From Soonwooa buanensis (lineage in GTDB: Bacteria > Bacteroidota > Bacteroidia > Flavobacteriales > Weeksellaceae): a DNA stretch of 64,000 nt. Both the position numbers and the translations under genes were made by a program. The notes beneath the pieces are model-generated. The model was not told where the DNA came from and made no database searches. It saw nothing but the letters and a program-made list of their open reading frames with translations. The stretch covers positions 1 through 64,000 of the forward strand of contig NZ_FUYZ01000013.1 of assembly GCF_900167905.1 (NCBI RefSeq), in the 5' to 3' direction. Shown piece by piece: positions 43,123 to 52,252 of this stretch (position 1 is the stretch's first letter; each line of letters starts with the position of its first letter).

Positions 43123-44001
43123 ATGAATTATGCAGAACCAATGCTTCGCGAAGACGCATTAAAAGATAAAGTTGCCATCGTTACAGGTGGTGGAAGCGGT
43201 TTAGGAAAAGCCATGACCAAATATTTCTTACAATTAGGAGCCAAAGTTGTGATCACTTCAAGAAACCTCGAAAAACTTCAAAACACAGCAAAAGAACTCG
43301 AAGCCGAAACTGGCGGAAAAGTCCTTGCAGTCGCTTGCGATGTTAGAAATTACGATGAGGTCGAAGCGATGAAAGAAGCAGCGCTTAAAGAGTTTGGAAA
43401 GATTGATATTTTGCTTAACAATGCGGCGGGTAACTTTATCAGCCCAACCGAAAGACTTTCTGCAAATGCATTTGACACGATTATCGACATCGTTCTGAAA
43501 GGTTCCAAAAACTGTACACTTTCTATCGGGAAACATTGGATCGATTCTAAAACTAAAGGGACTGTTCTTAATATTGTAACGACGTATGCGTGGACTGGTT
43601 CGGCTTATGTTGTTCCGTCAGCAACGGCAAAAGCTGGTGTTTTAGCAATGACAAGAAGTTTGGCTGTCGAGTGGGCAAAATACGGAATCCGTACTAATGC
43701 TATCGCGCCAGGACCATTCCCGACCAAAGGTGCGTGGGATAGATTGCTTCCGGGAGATTTGCAAGAAAAATTCGATATGACCAAAAAAGTACCATTGCGT
43801 CGTGTTGGCGATCACCAAGAATTAGCGAATTTGGCAGCTTATTTAGTTTCAGATTTTTCGGCTTATGTTAATGGCGAAGTTATTACTATCGACGGCGGCG
43901 AATGGTTGCAAGGGGCAGGACAATTCAATATGTTAGACCAGATCCCAACAGAAATGTGGGATATGCTGGAAGCGATGATTAAAGCTAAAAAGAACGGATA
44001 A
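43123..44001 (+). CDS. 2,4-dienoyl-CoA reductase (SDR, DECR-type)
   Basis: The 292-residue NADPH-dependent SDR has TGGGSGLGKAM (about 21-31) and NNAAGNFISPTERLS (about 102-116). Instead of YxxxK the active site reads Y-x14-K: Tyr in TTYAWTGS (about 152) and Lys in PSATAKAG. This matches eukaryotic mitochondrial DECR1 (Tyr199/Lys214), and the surrounding blocks also resemble it. The enzyme reduces 2,4-dienoyl-CoA intermediates from unsaturated fatty acids, in the cytoplasm here. Pipelines often call it FabG or generic SDR. A terminator follows. Confidence 0.85.
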   Translation: MNYAEPMLREDALKDKVAIVTGGGSGLGKAMTKYFLQLGAKVVITSRNLEKLQNTAKELEAETGGKVLAVACDVRNYDEVEAMKEAALKEFGKIDILLNNAAGNFISPTERLSANAFDTIIDIVLKGSKNCTLSIGKHWIDSKTKGTVLNIVTTYAWTGSAYVVPSATAKAGVLAMTRSLAVEWAKYGIRTNAIAPGPFPTKGAWDRLLPGDLQEKFDMTKKVPLRRVGDHQELANLAAYLVSDFSAYVNGEVITIDGGEWLQGAGQFNMLDQIPTEMWDMLEAMIKAKKNG

Positions 44002-44024
44002 TTTCGGTTTCAAAAAATACAACT

Positions 44025-44057
44025 AAAAACTTCTTCATAAATGAGGAAGTTTTTTAT
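44025..44057 (+). terminator. Terminator after the dienoyl-CoA reductase gene
   Basis: AAAAACTTCTTCAT (44025-44038) pairs with ATGAGGAAGTTTTT (44041-44054), one G-T pair, followed by a T-rich run. Confidence 0.85.
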
Positions 44058-44076
44058 TTTTACATAAAGACTTATT

Positions 44077-46230
44077 ATGCAGAAATTTATTCTTACAATA
44101 TTTATTTTACTATCATCTTTTTTTAGTCAATTAAGCGCTCAAAATTTTTCCGCTGTCAAAGAAGTTGCAAAAAGGCAGTTTCCTTGGATTGCTGACAAGT
44201 TGGTTTTTAAATCAATTCCAAAAGAAAATAACGACGATGTTTTTATTTTGCAAACCAAAGCTAATCGATTAGAGATTTCGGCATCATCGACGAGCGCGGC
44301 GTCGAGAGCTTTGGATTGGTATGTCAAGCATTATGCACATCAAAGTATTTCACATTTCGGAAATCAAACTAAAAATTTAGTTTCGTTGCCAGAAGTTCCT
44401 GATCCTATTAAGAAGAAATCGTTTGTTCCGTATCGATATGCGCTCAATTATTGTACAATTAATTATTCATTTAGTTTTTACACTTGGGAAGATTGGGAAA
44501 AGGAGCTCGATTGGATGGCACTAAATGGCGTTAATATTATGCTGGCGCCTGTTGGGACAGAAATGGTTTGGTATAATACGTTGATCAAATTAGGATATTC
44601 AGATGCTGATGCGCGTGCTTTTATTCCTGGGCCAGGTTTTATAGCTTGGTGGCTGATGGGCAATTTAGAAGGTTGGGGTGGACCTGTAAGTTTGGCAAGT
44701 ATCAAACAACAAGAAGAACTTCAAAAAAAGATTCTGAAAAGAATGAACGAGTTAGGTATTGAGCCTATTTTGCAGGGTTTCTATGGGATGGTTCCGCATG
44801 ATATGAACAAGAAAGTTGCTTCGCTTAAGAATGCACCGATAATTGATCAAGGGAAATGGGTGTTTACCGAGTTTATTCGGCCAGGGATTTTAACGCCAAC
44901 ATCTTCCGATTTTCAAAAAGTTGCGGATGTTTATTACTCAGAAATGAAAAAACTTTATGGTAAAGACATCAAGTATTTTGGTGGAGAACCATTCCATGAA
45001 GGCGGAAAGTCTAATGATATCGATATAACTGCGGTTGGTAAAAGTGTTCAACAAGAAATGCAAAAGCATTATCCCAACAGTACTTGGGTTTTGCAAGGTT
45101 GGCAAAAGAATCCTTCTGATAAATTATTGGCTGGACTTAATCGTGAAAAAGTACTCATTATCGAATTATTTGGTGAAAATACAAGCAATTGGGAAGAACG
45201 AAAAGGCTACAACGGAACTAATTTTATTTGGTCAAATGTTAGCAATTTTGGAGAAAAAAATGGACTGTACGGGAAGTTGCAACGTTTTATCGATGAGGTG
45301 TATCGCGCTAAAGAAAGTCCTTATGGTGCTAATCTAAAAGGTGTGGGGATTATTCCGGAAGGGATTTATAACAATCCAGTTGCTTATGATTTGATGTTAG
45401 ATATGGCGTGGCATGAGCAGAAATTTAATCTCGATGACTGGCTGATAGATTATACCAAATACCGTTATGGTAAAGAGAATCCAGACGTTATCAAAGCCTG
45501 GAAAGAATTTGCACAAACTGTCTATAGTGATCCAAAAGTCTATCAAGAAGGTCCTTCCGAAAGTATATTTTGTGCTCGTCCATCGATGAATGTCGATCCT
45601 GTTTCGTCTTGGGGAACAAGAACTCGAAATTACGATATTGTACGTTTTAGAGAAGCGGTAAAAGTGTTTTTAAAAGCTGATTCTGATTTTAAAAATTCGG
45701 AAACTTATCAAGCTGACAAAATAGATTTTCTTCGTCAAGTTTGGGCGGACAAAGGTGATGTAGCCTACGATTCACTTATTAGAAGTATTAATTCTCAAGA
45801 CAAAAATCGCATGGATAAAGCGTCATCAACTTTTTTAGAAATGATTAATATTCAAAATGAATTACTCGGAAATAGTCCTTATTTTACACTAAATCGTTGG
45901 TTGCAACAAGCTAAAAATTACGGCGTAAAACTTCCAGATTCTGACAATACGATGTACAATGCAAAAGCGCAAATCACATTTTGGGGACCAGATAACAATC
46001 CAAAAACAACTTTGCGAGATTATGCTCATAAAGAATGGAACGGACTTCTGGGCTCTTTGTACGTCGATCGTTGGAAGTTGTTTATAGAAAATGCTAAAGA
46101 AGGAAAGTTTACAAAACCGCAGGATTTTTACAATATGGAAGTCAATTGGTCGAAGAAACAAGAAATGTATGTTCCTACAAAAAGTTCAGAATCTCGAATG
46201 AAAGAACTTGAAGATCTTATTTTAAAATAG
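44077..46230 (+). CDS. GH89 alpha-N-acetylglucosaminidase, exported
   Basis: The 717-residue protein has a signal peptide (about 1-21) and the three NAGLU parts: a small alpha/beta domain (about 22-105), the TIM barrel (about 110-440) and the helical C-terminal domain. Diagnostic blocks are YALNYCTINYSFSFYTWEDWEKELDWMALNGVNIMLAPVG (about 124-163) and GNLEGWGGPVS (about 195-205). GPSESIFCARPS comes later. It removes terminal alpha-GlcNAc, as found in heparan sulfate and mucin glycans. It reads the same way as the M1 peptidase 113 nt downstream, with only a weak hairpin between. Confidence 0.94.
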   Translation: MQKFILTIFILLSSFFSQLSAQNFSAVKEVAKRQFPWIADKLVFKSIPKENNDDVFILQTKANRLEISASSTSAASRALDWYVKHYAHQSISHFGNQTKNLVSLPEVPDPIKKKSFVPYRYALNYCTINYSFSFYTWEDWEKELDWMALNGVNIMLAPVGTEMVWYNTLIKLGYSDADARAFIPGPGFIAWWLMGNLEGWGGPVSLASIKQQEELQKKILKRMNELGIEPILQGFYGMVPHDMNKKVASLKNAPIIDQGKWVFTEFIRPGILTPTSSDFQKVADVYYSEMKKLYGKDIKYFGGEPFHEGGKSNDIDITAVGKSVQQEMQKHYPNSTWVLQGWQKNPSDKLLAGLNREKVLIIELFGENTSNWEERKGYNGTNFIWSNVSNFGEKNGLYGKLQRFIDEVYRAKESPYGANLKGVGIIPEGIYNNPVAYDLMLDMAWHEQKFNLDDWLIDYTKYRYGKENPDVIKAWKEFAQTVYSDPKVYQEGPSESIFCARPSMNVDPVSSWGTRTRNYDIVRFREAVKVFLKADSDFKNSETYQADKIDFLRQVWADKGDVAYDSLIRSINSQDKNRMDKASSTFLEMINIQNELLGNSPYFTLNRWLQQAKNYGVKLPDSDNTMYNAKAQITFWGPDNNPKTTLRDYAHKEWNGLLGSLYVDRWKLFIENAKEGKFTKPQDFYNMEVNWSKKQEMYVPTKSSESRMKELEDLILK

Positions 46231-46343
46231 TATTAAATTCCTTAAAGATAGCCGTGTAATTCCCAATTGTTCGGCTTTTATTTTTTTGTTTTAATGAAAG
46301 ATGTTCTGTACTTTTATCCTAATTTTAAATAAAAAACGAAAGA

Positions 46344-48551
46344 ATGCGTCCAAAATTTTTTAAATCGATAGCGATATCAGCAAGTTTTTTAATGTTTGTA
46401 AATGCAAGTGCACAACAAACTGGAAAATCTAATTATGATTATAAAGATGTTTTTAAAGAACCTTTCTATACAACAAACGGCACCGAGTTCCGTTCTGCAA
46501 GCGGGCAACCAGGACCTAAATATTGGCAACAAGCGGTTAACTATAATCTGAATATTACTTTAGATGATACGCAGAATAAATTTACTGGTTCGGCAGAGGT
46601 TTCTTATACCAACAATAGTCCAGATGCTTTGAAATTTATTTGGTTTCAATTGGATCAAAATTTATTTAAAAAAGATTCTCGTGGAAGTTCGATGATTCCG
46701 ACAACCAATTCGAGATACGGTTCTAGTAGTTCAACTTTTGATGGAGGCTATACGATTAAATCTGTTAAAGTTGACGGAAAGGATGCTAAATACACTATCA
46801 ACGATGCACAAATGCAAGTTGATTTCCCGAAAGAATTAAAAGCCAACGGAGGCAACGCCAAAATCACTATTGAATATTCTTTTGTTTCGCCAGAAAATGG
46901 TGCGGACAGAATGGGCGTTTTACAAACTAAAAACGGGAAAATTTTCACAATTGCGCAATGGTATCCACGTGTTGCTGTGTATGATGATCTTAGAGGATGG
47001 AACACAATACCTTATCTTGGACCGTCCGAATTTTATCTAGAATACGGAAATTTTGATGTTAGTATCACGGCGCCTAATAATCTTTATGTTGTTGGTTCCG
47101 GTGAATTATTAAATCAAAAAGATGTCTACACAGCCGAACAAATTAAAAAATGGAACGAAGCAGCAAATAGCGAAAAGACGGTGACAATTCGTTCGGCGGC
47201 GGAAGCAAATACTGCTACGAAAAGTACAGGTACCAAAACTTGGAAATTCAAAATGAATCAAAGTCGCGATTTTGCATTTGCGGCGTCTTCGGCATTTATT
47301 TTGGATGCTGCGAGAATCAACTTGCCATCTGGGAAAAAATCTTTAGCAATTTCGGCTTATCCAGTAGAAAGTGATGGTCAGGACGCTTGGTCACGTTCGA
47401 CAGAATATACAAAAGCTTCGATAGAACATTATTCTAAACAGTGGTTTGAGTTTCCTTATCCAGCGGCGGTTAACGTTGCGGGGATTACCAACGGTATGGA
47501 ATATCCTGGGATTGTTTTCTGTGAATATACAGCAAAGGGAAGTAGTCTTTGGGGTGTGACTGATCACGAGTTTGGACACACTTGGTTTCCGATGATTGTT
47601 GGTTCTAACGAGCGTAAGCATGGTTGGATGGACGAAGGTTTCAACACATTTATTAATGACCTTTCGACGCAAGCGTTTAATAAAGGAGAATATTACAAAA
47701 ATCCGAGTATTAGAAATATGACGAATTTCTTGTTTAATGAACGTCTAGAACCAGTTGATACTGCGCCAGATAATATGCGAGAAGCGAGTATTGGGGCATT
47801 GCTTTATTATAAGCCAGGCGCTGCACTAAAGGTTTTACGTGATAATGTTTTGGGTGCTGAACGTTTTGATAAAGCTTTTAGAGAATATATCGATCGTTGG
47901 GCGTTTAAACATCCTGCGCCAGACGATTTTTACAGAACGATGGAGAATGTTGCTGGTGAAGATTTGGGTTGGTTCTGGAGAAGCTGGATTCAGAATAATT
48001 GGAAGTTGGATCAAGCGATTACCAATGTTAAATATGTGAATAACGATGCGACACAGGGGGCGATGATTTCGATTTCTAATTTAGAAAAAATGGCGATGCC
48101 TGTTACGATGGAAGTCAAGTATAAAGACGGAACGACTCAAGCAGTTAATCTGCCAGTTGATGTTTGGAGACGAAATACAGAGTGGACTTTCAAAGCGCCT
48201 ACAACTAAAGAAATAACGTCGGTAAGCCTTGATCCTAAAGGAAATCTTCCTGATGTTAATCTGTCAAATAATGTTTTTAAAATGGATGCTGCAAAAGCTA
48301 GCGAAAAAATAAATATTAGCGATTATACTGGTACTTTTAGTAGTAAACAAGCTCCAGTTAAGTTTGTGTTATCAGCTGATGGTGGAAATTTAATGGCAAA
48401 ATTGGGAGATCAACCTGCGTTTCCGTTAAGTTACAATGGCGATAATGTTTTTGTTTTTGAAATGGCCGAAATCAGTTTCAAATTTGCAAAAGACAAGAAG
48501 AGTTTTGACATAACGCAAGCTGGCCACACATTGACGTTTACAAAGAATTAG
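46344..48551 (+). CDS. M1 family metallopeptidase 1, exported
   Basis: The 735-residue protein has a signal peptide (about 1-24), an N-terminal saddle domain and the gluzincin domain. Zinc motif is HEFGHTWFP (about 408-416) with the third ligand in [18 protein letters not shown] (Glu near 431), and the substrate-anchoring GMEYPGIV (about 384-391) replaces GAMEN. Bacteroidota homologues are periplasmic or surface aminopeptidases. A beta-rich C-terminal part (about 645-735) follows. A paralogue of similar layout is at 57525. A terminator ends the unit. Confidence 0.93.
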   Translation: MRPKFFKSIAISASFLMFVNASAQQTGKSNYDYKDVFKEPFYTTNGTEFRSASGQPGPKYWQQAVNYNLNITLDDTQNKFTGSAEVSYTNNSPDALKFIWFQLDQNLFKKDSRGSSMIPTTNSRYGSSSSTFDGGYTIKSVKVDGKDAKYTINDAQMQVDFPKELKANGGNAKITIEYSFVSPENGADRMGVLQTKNGKIFTIAQWYPRVAVYDDLRGWNTIPYLGPSEFYLEYGNFDVSITAPNNLYVVGSGELLNQKDVYTAEQIKKWNEAANSEKTVTIRSAAEANTATKSTGTKTWKFKMNQSRDFAFAASSAFILDAARINLPSGKKSLAISAYPVESDGQDAWSRSTEYTKASIEHYSKQWFEFPYPAAVNVAGITNGMEYPGIVFCEYTAKGSSLWGVTDHEFGHTWFPMIVGSNERKHGWMDEGFNTFINDLSTQAFNKGEYYKNPSIRNMTNFLFNERLEPVDTAPDNMREASIGALLYYKPGAALKVLRDNVLGAERFDKAFREYIDRWAFKHPAPDDFYRTMENVAGEDLGWFWRSWIQNNWKLDQAITNVKYVNNDATQGAMISISNLEKMAMPVTMEVKYKDGTTQAVNLPVDVWRRNTEWTFKAPTTKEITSVSLDPKGNLPDVNLSNNVFKMDAAKASEKINISDYTGTFSSKQAPVKFVLSADGGNLMAKLGDQPAFPLSYNGDNVFVFEMAEISFKFAKDKKSFDITQAGHTLTFTKN

Positions 48552-48584
48552 AAATTTCCTATTTCAGTTTTAATTAATAATATT

Positions 48585-48626
48585 AACTTCCCGATAAACA
48601 TTGATTTTTATTGGGAAGTTTTTTTA
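48585..48626. terminator. Terminator after the first M1 peptidase gene
   Basis: AACTTCCCGATAAA (48585-48598) pairs with TTTATTGGGAAGTT (48607-48620), with one G-T pair, and a T-run follows. It can act from both sides of convergent genes. Confidence 0.85.
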
Positions 48627-48627
48627 G

Positions 48628-49128
48628 TTAATCTTCAACTTTAATAAAAAACTTACCAACTGGATTTCCTGAAGCCATATTGTTTTTAGAAATCACCAGC
48701 CAATATTCGCCTTTTTGTGGCGTTTTGTATTCTATTGTTTGGCTGAAAGGACCATCAAAAGTATTATCAGGTTTTCTGATCTGATTAAGTCGGATGTTCA
48801 TATCGGCTTGGTCAGGTTTAATAAAAGCTTTCAGTGTTGGTTTATCATAATTCAAAAGTCTTAAAATAATTTGCTGATCTTGCAATTTAACTTCTTCAAC
48901 TAATTTTATCGGTAACTTGCTCGCATCTACATCGATGATAAATTGGTTAGTTTCCGTTTTCCTATCCATGACCGTAGATAAACTATCTATAGGTTTTTCG
49001 ACTGTTGTCACGGTATCTTGTTGTACATCTTCAGGAATCTTTTCAGTATCTTTTTTACAAGAAACGAAAGCCAGCAAGACAAAACTTAGAATTGAAAGAT
49101 TAAGGTTTTTGCTTAGATAATGTTTCAT
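48628..49128 (-). CDS. Hypothetical lipoprotein
   Basis: From ATG 49128 the protein has 166 residues with a lipobox (LAFVSC, Cys near 24) and an acidic Thr-rich linker. A beta-type domain follows (about 75-166), in which QTIEYKTPQKGEYWLVISKNN resembles a PPC-like or pre-peptidase domain strand pair. I name no family with confidence. The longer frame to 49200 adds residues encoded inside the neighbouring gene and hides the signal, so I reject it. The true start still lies 29 nt inside the DUF4173-type gene, so the two are co-translated. Confidence 0.78.
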   Translation of the reverse strand: MKHYLSKNLNLSILSFVLLAFVSCKKDTEKIPEDVQQDTVTTVEKPIDSLSTVMDRKTETNQFIIDVDASKLPIKLVEEVKLQDQQIILRLLNYDKPTLKAFIKPDQADMNIRLNQIRKPDNTFDGPFSQTIEYKTPQKGEYWLVISKNNMASGNPVGKFFIKVED

Positions 49129-50467
49129 AATAAATGTTTTTTGAGAGAAAACTTGAGTTGGCGGTTTCCGAAAAATAGTAACTCGTTGTATACTTTTCAA
49201 AATTTGGATCGACTTCTTTTAAAATATCATCATTAAAGTTAAGACTTTTCAAATAATCGAAACTTCCTTTATTATTCGCCAAGTTATAACGCGTCGCCAA
49301 GTTTCCCCAATTGACCACACTACAAGCCAAAACCATTCCATAGAATGCCCAAAGCATCGTATTTACCAAGAAAAGATTAGTTTTTCGTTTATAGATTTTG
49401 TAGAAAGTAAAAGCCAATCCTAGCAAAGCCATCAGCAAAAATCCAAAAACGCCAAGTCTTTTGTAAGTCAAACCGAATTCTGTAACATATTCTAAATTTT
49501 TAATTAAAGCTGAAAATACCAAAAGCATATTGAGTAAAATCCAGATGTACACCAATCGACGTAACCAAACTGCTTGATTATCAAAGTTGAAATTTGATTT
49601 AAAATAAAACATAATCACCAAAACCGCCATAACGATACTTAAGATGACAGCATTAACGCGCTCGTGTGTTGCGCCAGAAAGTTCGGCAGCAGAAGATTCA
49701 CCAACATAAAATTGTTCATAATTAAAACTGAACAAAAAGAAAACAAGCATCACATTTAATAACAATAAAGAAACAACGCCACTCAAACGTTCCAAGTTTA
49801 AATCTAAAAAATTGAAAGTCGATTTTTGTACAATATCTTCATTTGCAAAATCATTTCTAAAATGATGATTTGTTGAATAAATAAAACTTGGGATCGTAAT
49901 ATTCCAAACATTAAAAGCGATAAAAAATCCAAGAAAACTTAAAGCAAGAACTTCGTAGATATTAAAATTAAAATTGATGTTCCCGAAAAAGTTGGCAAAA
50001 GTGTCGCTTCCATAAGTGTAAATCGCAAAAAACACCATTAAAAAAGCACTCGGAATAACCACAACCGCCAAGACTTTTTGGACTGATTTTTCGGTGTTGG
50101 TTTTCGGAAGCCATTCTTTAAATGTAAAAAATCGAAAAGGAAAACTTAAGCCTTGCCACAATGCGAGCGGAATGGTCAAAATTGGTTTTAGCTCTTTTGA
50201 CAACGAAAATAATCGAAGTAAAAACACTGATATTACAATCGCAAAAAATGAGATAAAATCACCATAGTAAGCAAATGCGCCGCACGAAACCAAACTAAAA
50301 ATCAACATAACTTTTAGTCGTTCGGATCTTAAAAATTTTGGCGTTAAAGCATAAATTACAATCGAGTAAACTGCTCCTAACAAAGCTAAATTGATTCCTG
50401 GTGTTTCGTCGTAGAACAGTAGGAAAAACATAATGCTAAAGCATAAAATTAAATGTAGTTTTTTCAT
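49100..50467 (-). CDS. DUF4153/DUF4173-type polytopic membrane protein
   Basis: From ATG 50467 the protein has 455 residues and about 11 membrane helices, with ERVNAVILSIVMAVLVIMFYF (about 265-285) and a final soluble stretch with NLATRYNLANNKGSFDYLKSLN (about 389-410) typical of these families. The exact DUF number is uncertain. The open frame to 50587 would add a 40-residue lead that lies inside the neighbouring gene; MKKLHLILCFSIMFF is a better start. It belongs to a unit of small membrane protein, this gene and a lipoprotein, downstream of a palindrome shared with the HTH-regulator unit. Confidence 0.78.
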   Translation of the reverse strand: MKKLHLILCFSIMFFLLFYDETPGINLALLGAVYSIVIYALTPKFLRSERLKVMLIFSLVSCGAFAYYGDFISFFAIVISVFLLRLFSLSKELKPILTIPLALWQGLSFPFRFFTFKEWLPKTNTEKSVQKVLAVVVIPSAFLMVFFAIYTYGSDTFANFFGNINFNFNIYEVLALSFLGFFIAFNVWNITIPSFIYSTNHHFRNDFANEDIVQKSTFNFLDLNLERLSGVVSLLLLNVMLVFFLFSFNYEQFYVGESSAAELSGATHERVNAVILSIVMAVLVIMFYFKSNFNFDNQAVWLRRLVYIWILLNMLLVFSALIKNLEYVTEFGLTYKRLGVFGFLLMALLGLAFTFYKIYKRKTNLFLVNTMLWAFYGMVLACSVVNWGNLATRYNLANNKGSFDYLKSLNFNDDILKEVDPNFEKYTTSYYFSETANSSFLSKNIYYETLSKQKP

Positions 50468-50486
50468 TTTTTTAGTATTTAAAAAT

Positions 50487-50759
50487 TCAGTAAAATATGA
50501 TGATGAAAAGAAGAAGTACGATTGGAAAATTGCAACAAAGCAAGATTTGTGTTTTAATAAAGTCTTCTTTCTTTTCGGGGAAAACAAACAACATCACAGC
50601 AAAAAACAACAGAAAACAAATTGTTACTAACAGATTAATAGGCACTAAAATCATAATGAGAAAAAAAGCCAATTCGCTATGTAAAACATCTTTCAACACG
50701 CAACAAAGGACGCCTAGAACCCAACTAATTTTCACATAAAGAATCATTGATTTATTCAT
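50487..50759 (-). CDS. Small hypothetical membrane protein
   Basis: From ATG 50759 this is a 90-residue protein with two or three hydrophobic helices (about 7-24, 29-55 and 70-90) and no named family. The frame could be extended to 50864, but the extra 35 residues overlap the regulator gene and cross the palindromic operator, so the shorter start is preferred. It is the first gene after the operator at 50763-50786 and precedes the DUF4173-type gene by 19 nt. Confidence 0.7.
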   Translation of the reverse strand: MNKSMILYVKISWVLGVLCCVLKDVLHSELAFFLIMILVPINLLVTICFLLFFAVMLFVFPEKKEDFIKTQILLCCNFPIVLLLFIIIFY

Positions 50760-50762
50760 AAA

Positions 50763-50786
50763 ACAAAGTACTTTGTATTTCAAAGT
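50763..50786 (-). promoter_or_regulatory. Palindromic operator 1 (ACTTTG-N5-CAAAGT)
   Basis: The 17-bp inverted repeat ACTTTGTATTTCAAAGT (50770-50786) is identical, reverse-complemented, to the one at 51753-51769. Overlapping it is a perfect 14-bp palindrome ACAAAGTACTTTGT (50763-50776). It sits directly before the start codon at 50759. I infer binding by the HTH regulator encoded at 50806. Confidence 0.65.
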
Positions 50787-50805
50787 TTTTAGATAAAAAA
50801 ATATA

Positions 50806-51096
50806 TTATTTCCCCAACATCGCTTCCAAAGCATCAATATGCTTCTGGAAAGCTTCTCTCCCAACTTGCGTTACACGATATGATGTGCGCGGACGCTTAC
50901 CAACAAATTCTTTTTTAATCTCGATGTAATTATTCTTTTCTAAAGCCGAACTGTGACTCGCCAAATTACCATCGGTGATATTCAGCAATTGTTTCATTTC
51001 GTTAAAATCTACCCAGTCATTGACCATCAGCACCGACATGATGCCAAGCCGTACCCTACTTTCAAATTCTTTATTGAGTAAATTAATATTAAGCAT
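50806..51096 (-). CDS. Winged-helix transcription regulator
   Basis: The 96-residue protein is one winged helix domain. The recognition helix region is MKQLLNITDGNLASHSSALEKNNYIEIKKEFVGKRPRTSYRVTQVGREAF, matching the HTH_34/ArsR-MarR-like regulators that sit beside small membrane proteins in many bacteria. It should bind as a dimer. It is encoded 25 nt after the membrane protein gene at 51122, and the two units are each preceded by the same ACTTTG palindrome, so autoregulation is likely. Confidence 0.88.
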   Translation of the reverse strand: MLNINLLNKEFESRVRLGIMSVLMVNDWVDFNEMKQLLNITDGNLASHSSALEKNNYIEIKKEFVGKRPRTSYRVTQVGREAFQKHIDALEAMLGK

Positions 51097-51121
51097 TTCT
51101 AAAATATTGACAATTCTAAAC

Positions 51122-51745
51122 CTATTTCGAATCGTATTTTTTATACATCATTAAACCGTAAACAATATGCAAAACGCCAAAGCCAATTGCCCAAAACAGC
51201 AATCCGTATCCTAAAAAGAATAAGGACAACAATCCCAAAACAATTTCGGAAATTCCCAAATATTTGACATCTGTTAAAGTGTAACGTTCTGCATTAACCA
51301 AAGCCAGTCCATAAAATATCAAAGTTGCTGGTGCGATCATCGCAAAATAATGTTGATAAATAAGACCTATGCAAAACAATCCTCCCGTAACCAACGGAAT
51401 TGCAAAATTAATCAATAAACGTTTTGTCGTCGCATCCCAAATTTTTTGATTCTGTTGTTTGGATTTTCGAGCAGTAAAAAAATATCCAAAAAACAAAGCA
51501 ACCACTAAAATTCCTAAACCTATTAAAAATAATTTTTTGATAAAGTGAAATTCGTAAACGCGTCCAGAATTATCAAAATAAGAAATGCCTTCATTTTGAA
51601 AAACTTGATGAACAAAAAAAGCACCTACCAAAGCGGTAATTCCAGCGAAAACACCAGACAAACCACTCAAAGAAATAAATCGAGAACTGCGCTCCATCAT
51701 TTGACGGATGTGTTGCAAATCGTTTTGAATATTATTTGACTCCAT
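51122..51745 (-). CDS. Hypothetical polytopic membrane protein of the regulator unit
   Basis: From ATG 51745 the protein has 207 residues: a helical N-terminus (ESNNIQNDLQHIRQMMERSSRFISLSG) followed by five or six membrane helices (about 28-48, 70-92, 112-130, 135-152 and 160-196). I recognise no named family beyond a common layout seen next to such regulators. It precedes the regulator by 25 nt. The -7 box TAACTTTG (51764-51771) and the palindrome at 51753-51769 overlap directly upstream. The 7-codon longer frame to 51766 would begin inside the operator, so I reject it. Confidence 0.78.
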   Translation of the reverse strand: MESNNIQNDLQHIRQMMERSSRFISLSGLSGVFAGITALVGAFFVHQVFQNEGISYFDNSGRVYEFHFIKKLFLIGLGILVVALFFGYFFTARKSKQQNQKIWDATTKRLLINFAIPLVTGGLFCIGLIYQHYFAMIAPATLIFYGLALVNAERYTLTDVKYLGISEIVLGLLSLFFLGYGLLFWAIGFGVLHIVYGLMMYKKYDSK

Positions 51746-51752
51746 AAAAAGC

Positions 51753-51771
51753 ACTTTGAAATACAAAGTTA
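51753..51771 (-). promoter_or_regulatory. Palindromic operator 2 overlapping a -7 box
   Basis: ACTTTGAAATACAAAGT (51753-51769) is the same 17-bp site as at 50770, in the other orientation. On the minus strand its first half-site overlaps TAACTTTG (51764-51771), a -7 box, so a bound protein would block the promoter. Confidence 0.7.
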
Positions 51772-51831
51772 ATAATTAAAATGAAAGTCCAAAATAAATT
51801 TTGAACTTTCTATAGTTTTAAAACTAACAAA

Positions 51832-52251
51832 TTATAAATCAGCGACTTTCTTTCCTATTTTATAAACTGTACCCCGGAAACTCGCCATCAACTCATCCTC
51901 TTGATTCTTTACAGAAATCTCATAAACGGCAGTTTTTCGAGTTTCGTTTAACAAAATACTTTCTGCCGAAAGCGTATCACCAAGACGAACTGCTTTCATA
52001 AAGTTTATATAACAGTTAAGTGCTACCGCAGCATCGCCTTTAGTATTTGATGAAAAAGCCAAAGCCGAATCCGCCAACGAAAACGTCACACCACCATGAA
52101 CGGTTTTAAGACCATTAATCATTTCTGCTTTTATTGGCATCTTGATAAGACAGTAATTTTCTTTAACATCAACCAACTCAACGCCCATCCATTGCGAAAA
52201 TGCATCTTGCGAATAAAGTTTTTGCGCTTCTTCAAAATAAGGATTACTCAT
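51832..52251 (-). CDS. paaI: PaaI-like thioesterase (hotdog fold)
   Basis: The 139-residue hotdog protein (start 52251) has the catalytic segment KTVHGGVTFSLADSALAFSS (about 49-68), matching the HGG-x-x-x-x-x-x-D motif of PaaI. PaaI hydrolyses CoA thioesters such as hydroxyphenylacetyl-CoA to rescue CoA. It begins 1 nt after the paaG stop; together they form a two-gene unit. No other paa gene is in the window, so the role could be wider than phenylacetate breakdown. Confidence 0.85.
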   Translation of the reverse strand: MSNPYFEEAQKLYSQDAFSQWMGVELVDVKENYCLIKMPIKAEMINGLKTVHGGVTFSLADSALAFSSNTKGDAAVALNCYINFMKAVRLGDTLSAESILLNETRKTAVYEISVKNQEDELMASFRGTVYKIGKKVADL

Positions 52252-52252
52252 A

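Noticed and set aside
46231-46343. Weak AGCCG/CGGCT hairpin between the GH89 and M1 genes as a terminator
   Set aside because: Five-base-pair stem with a 17-nt loop is too weak to call, although a T-run follows.
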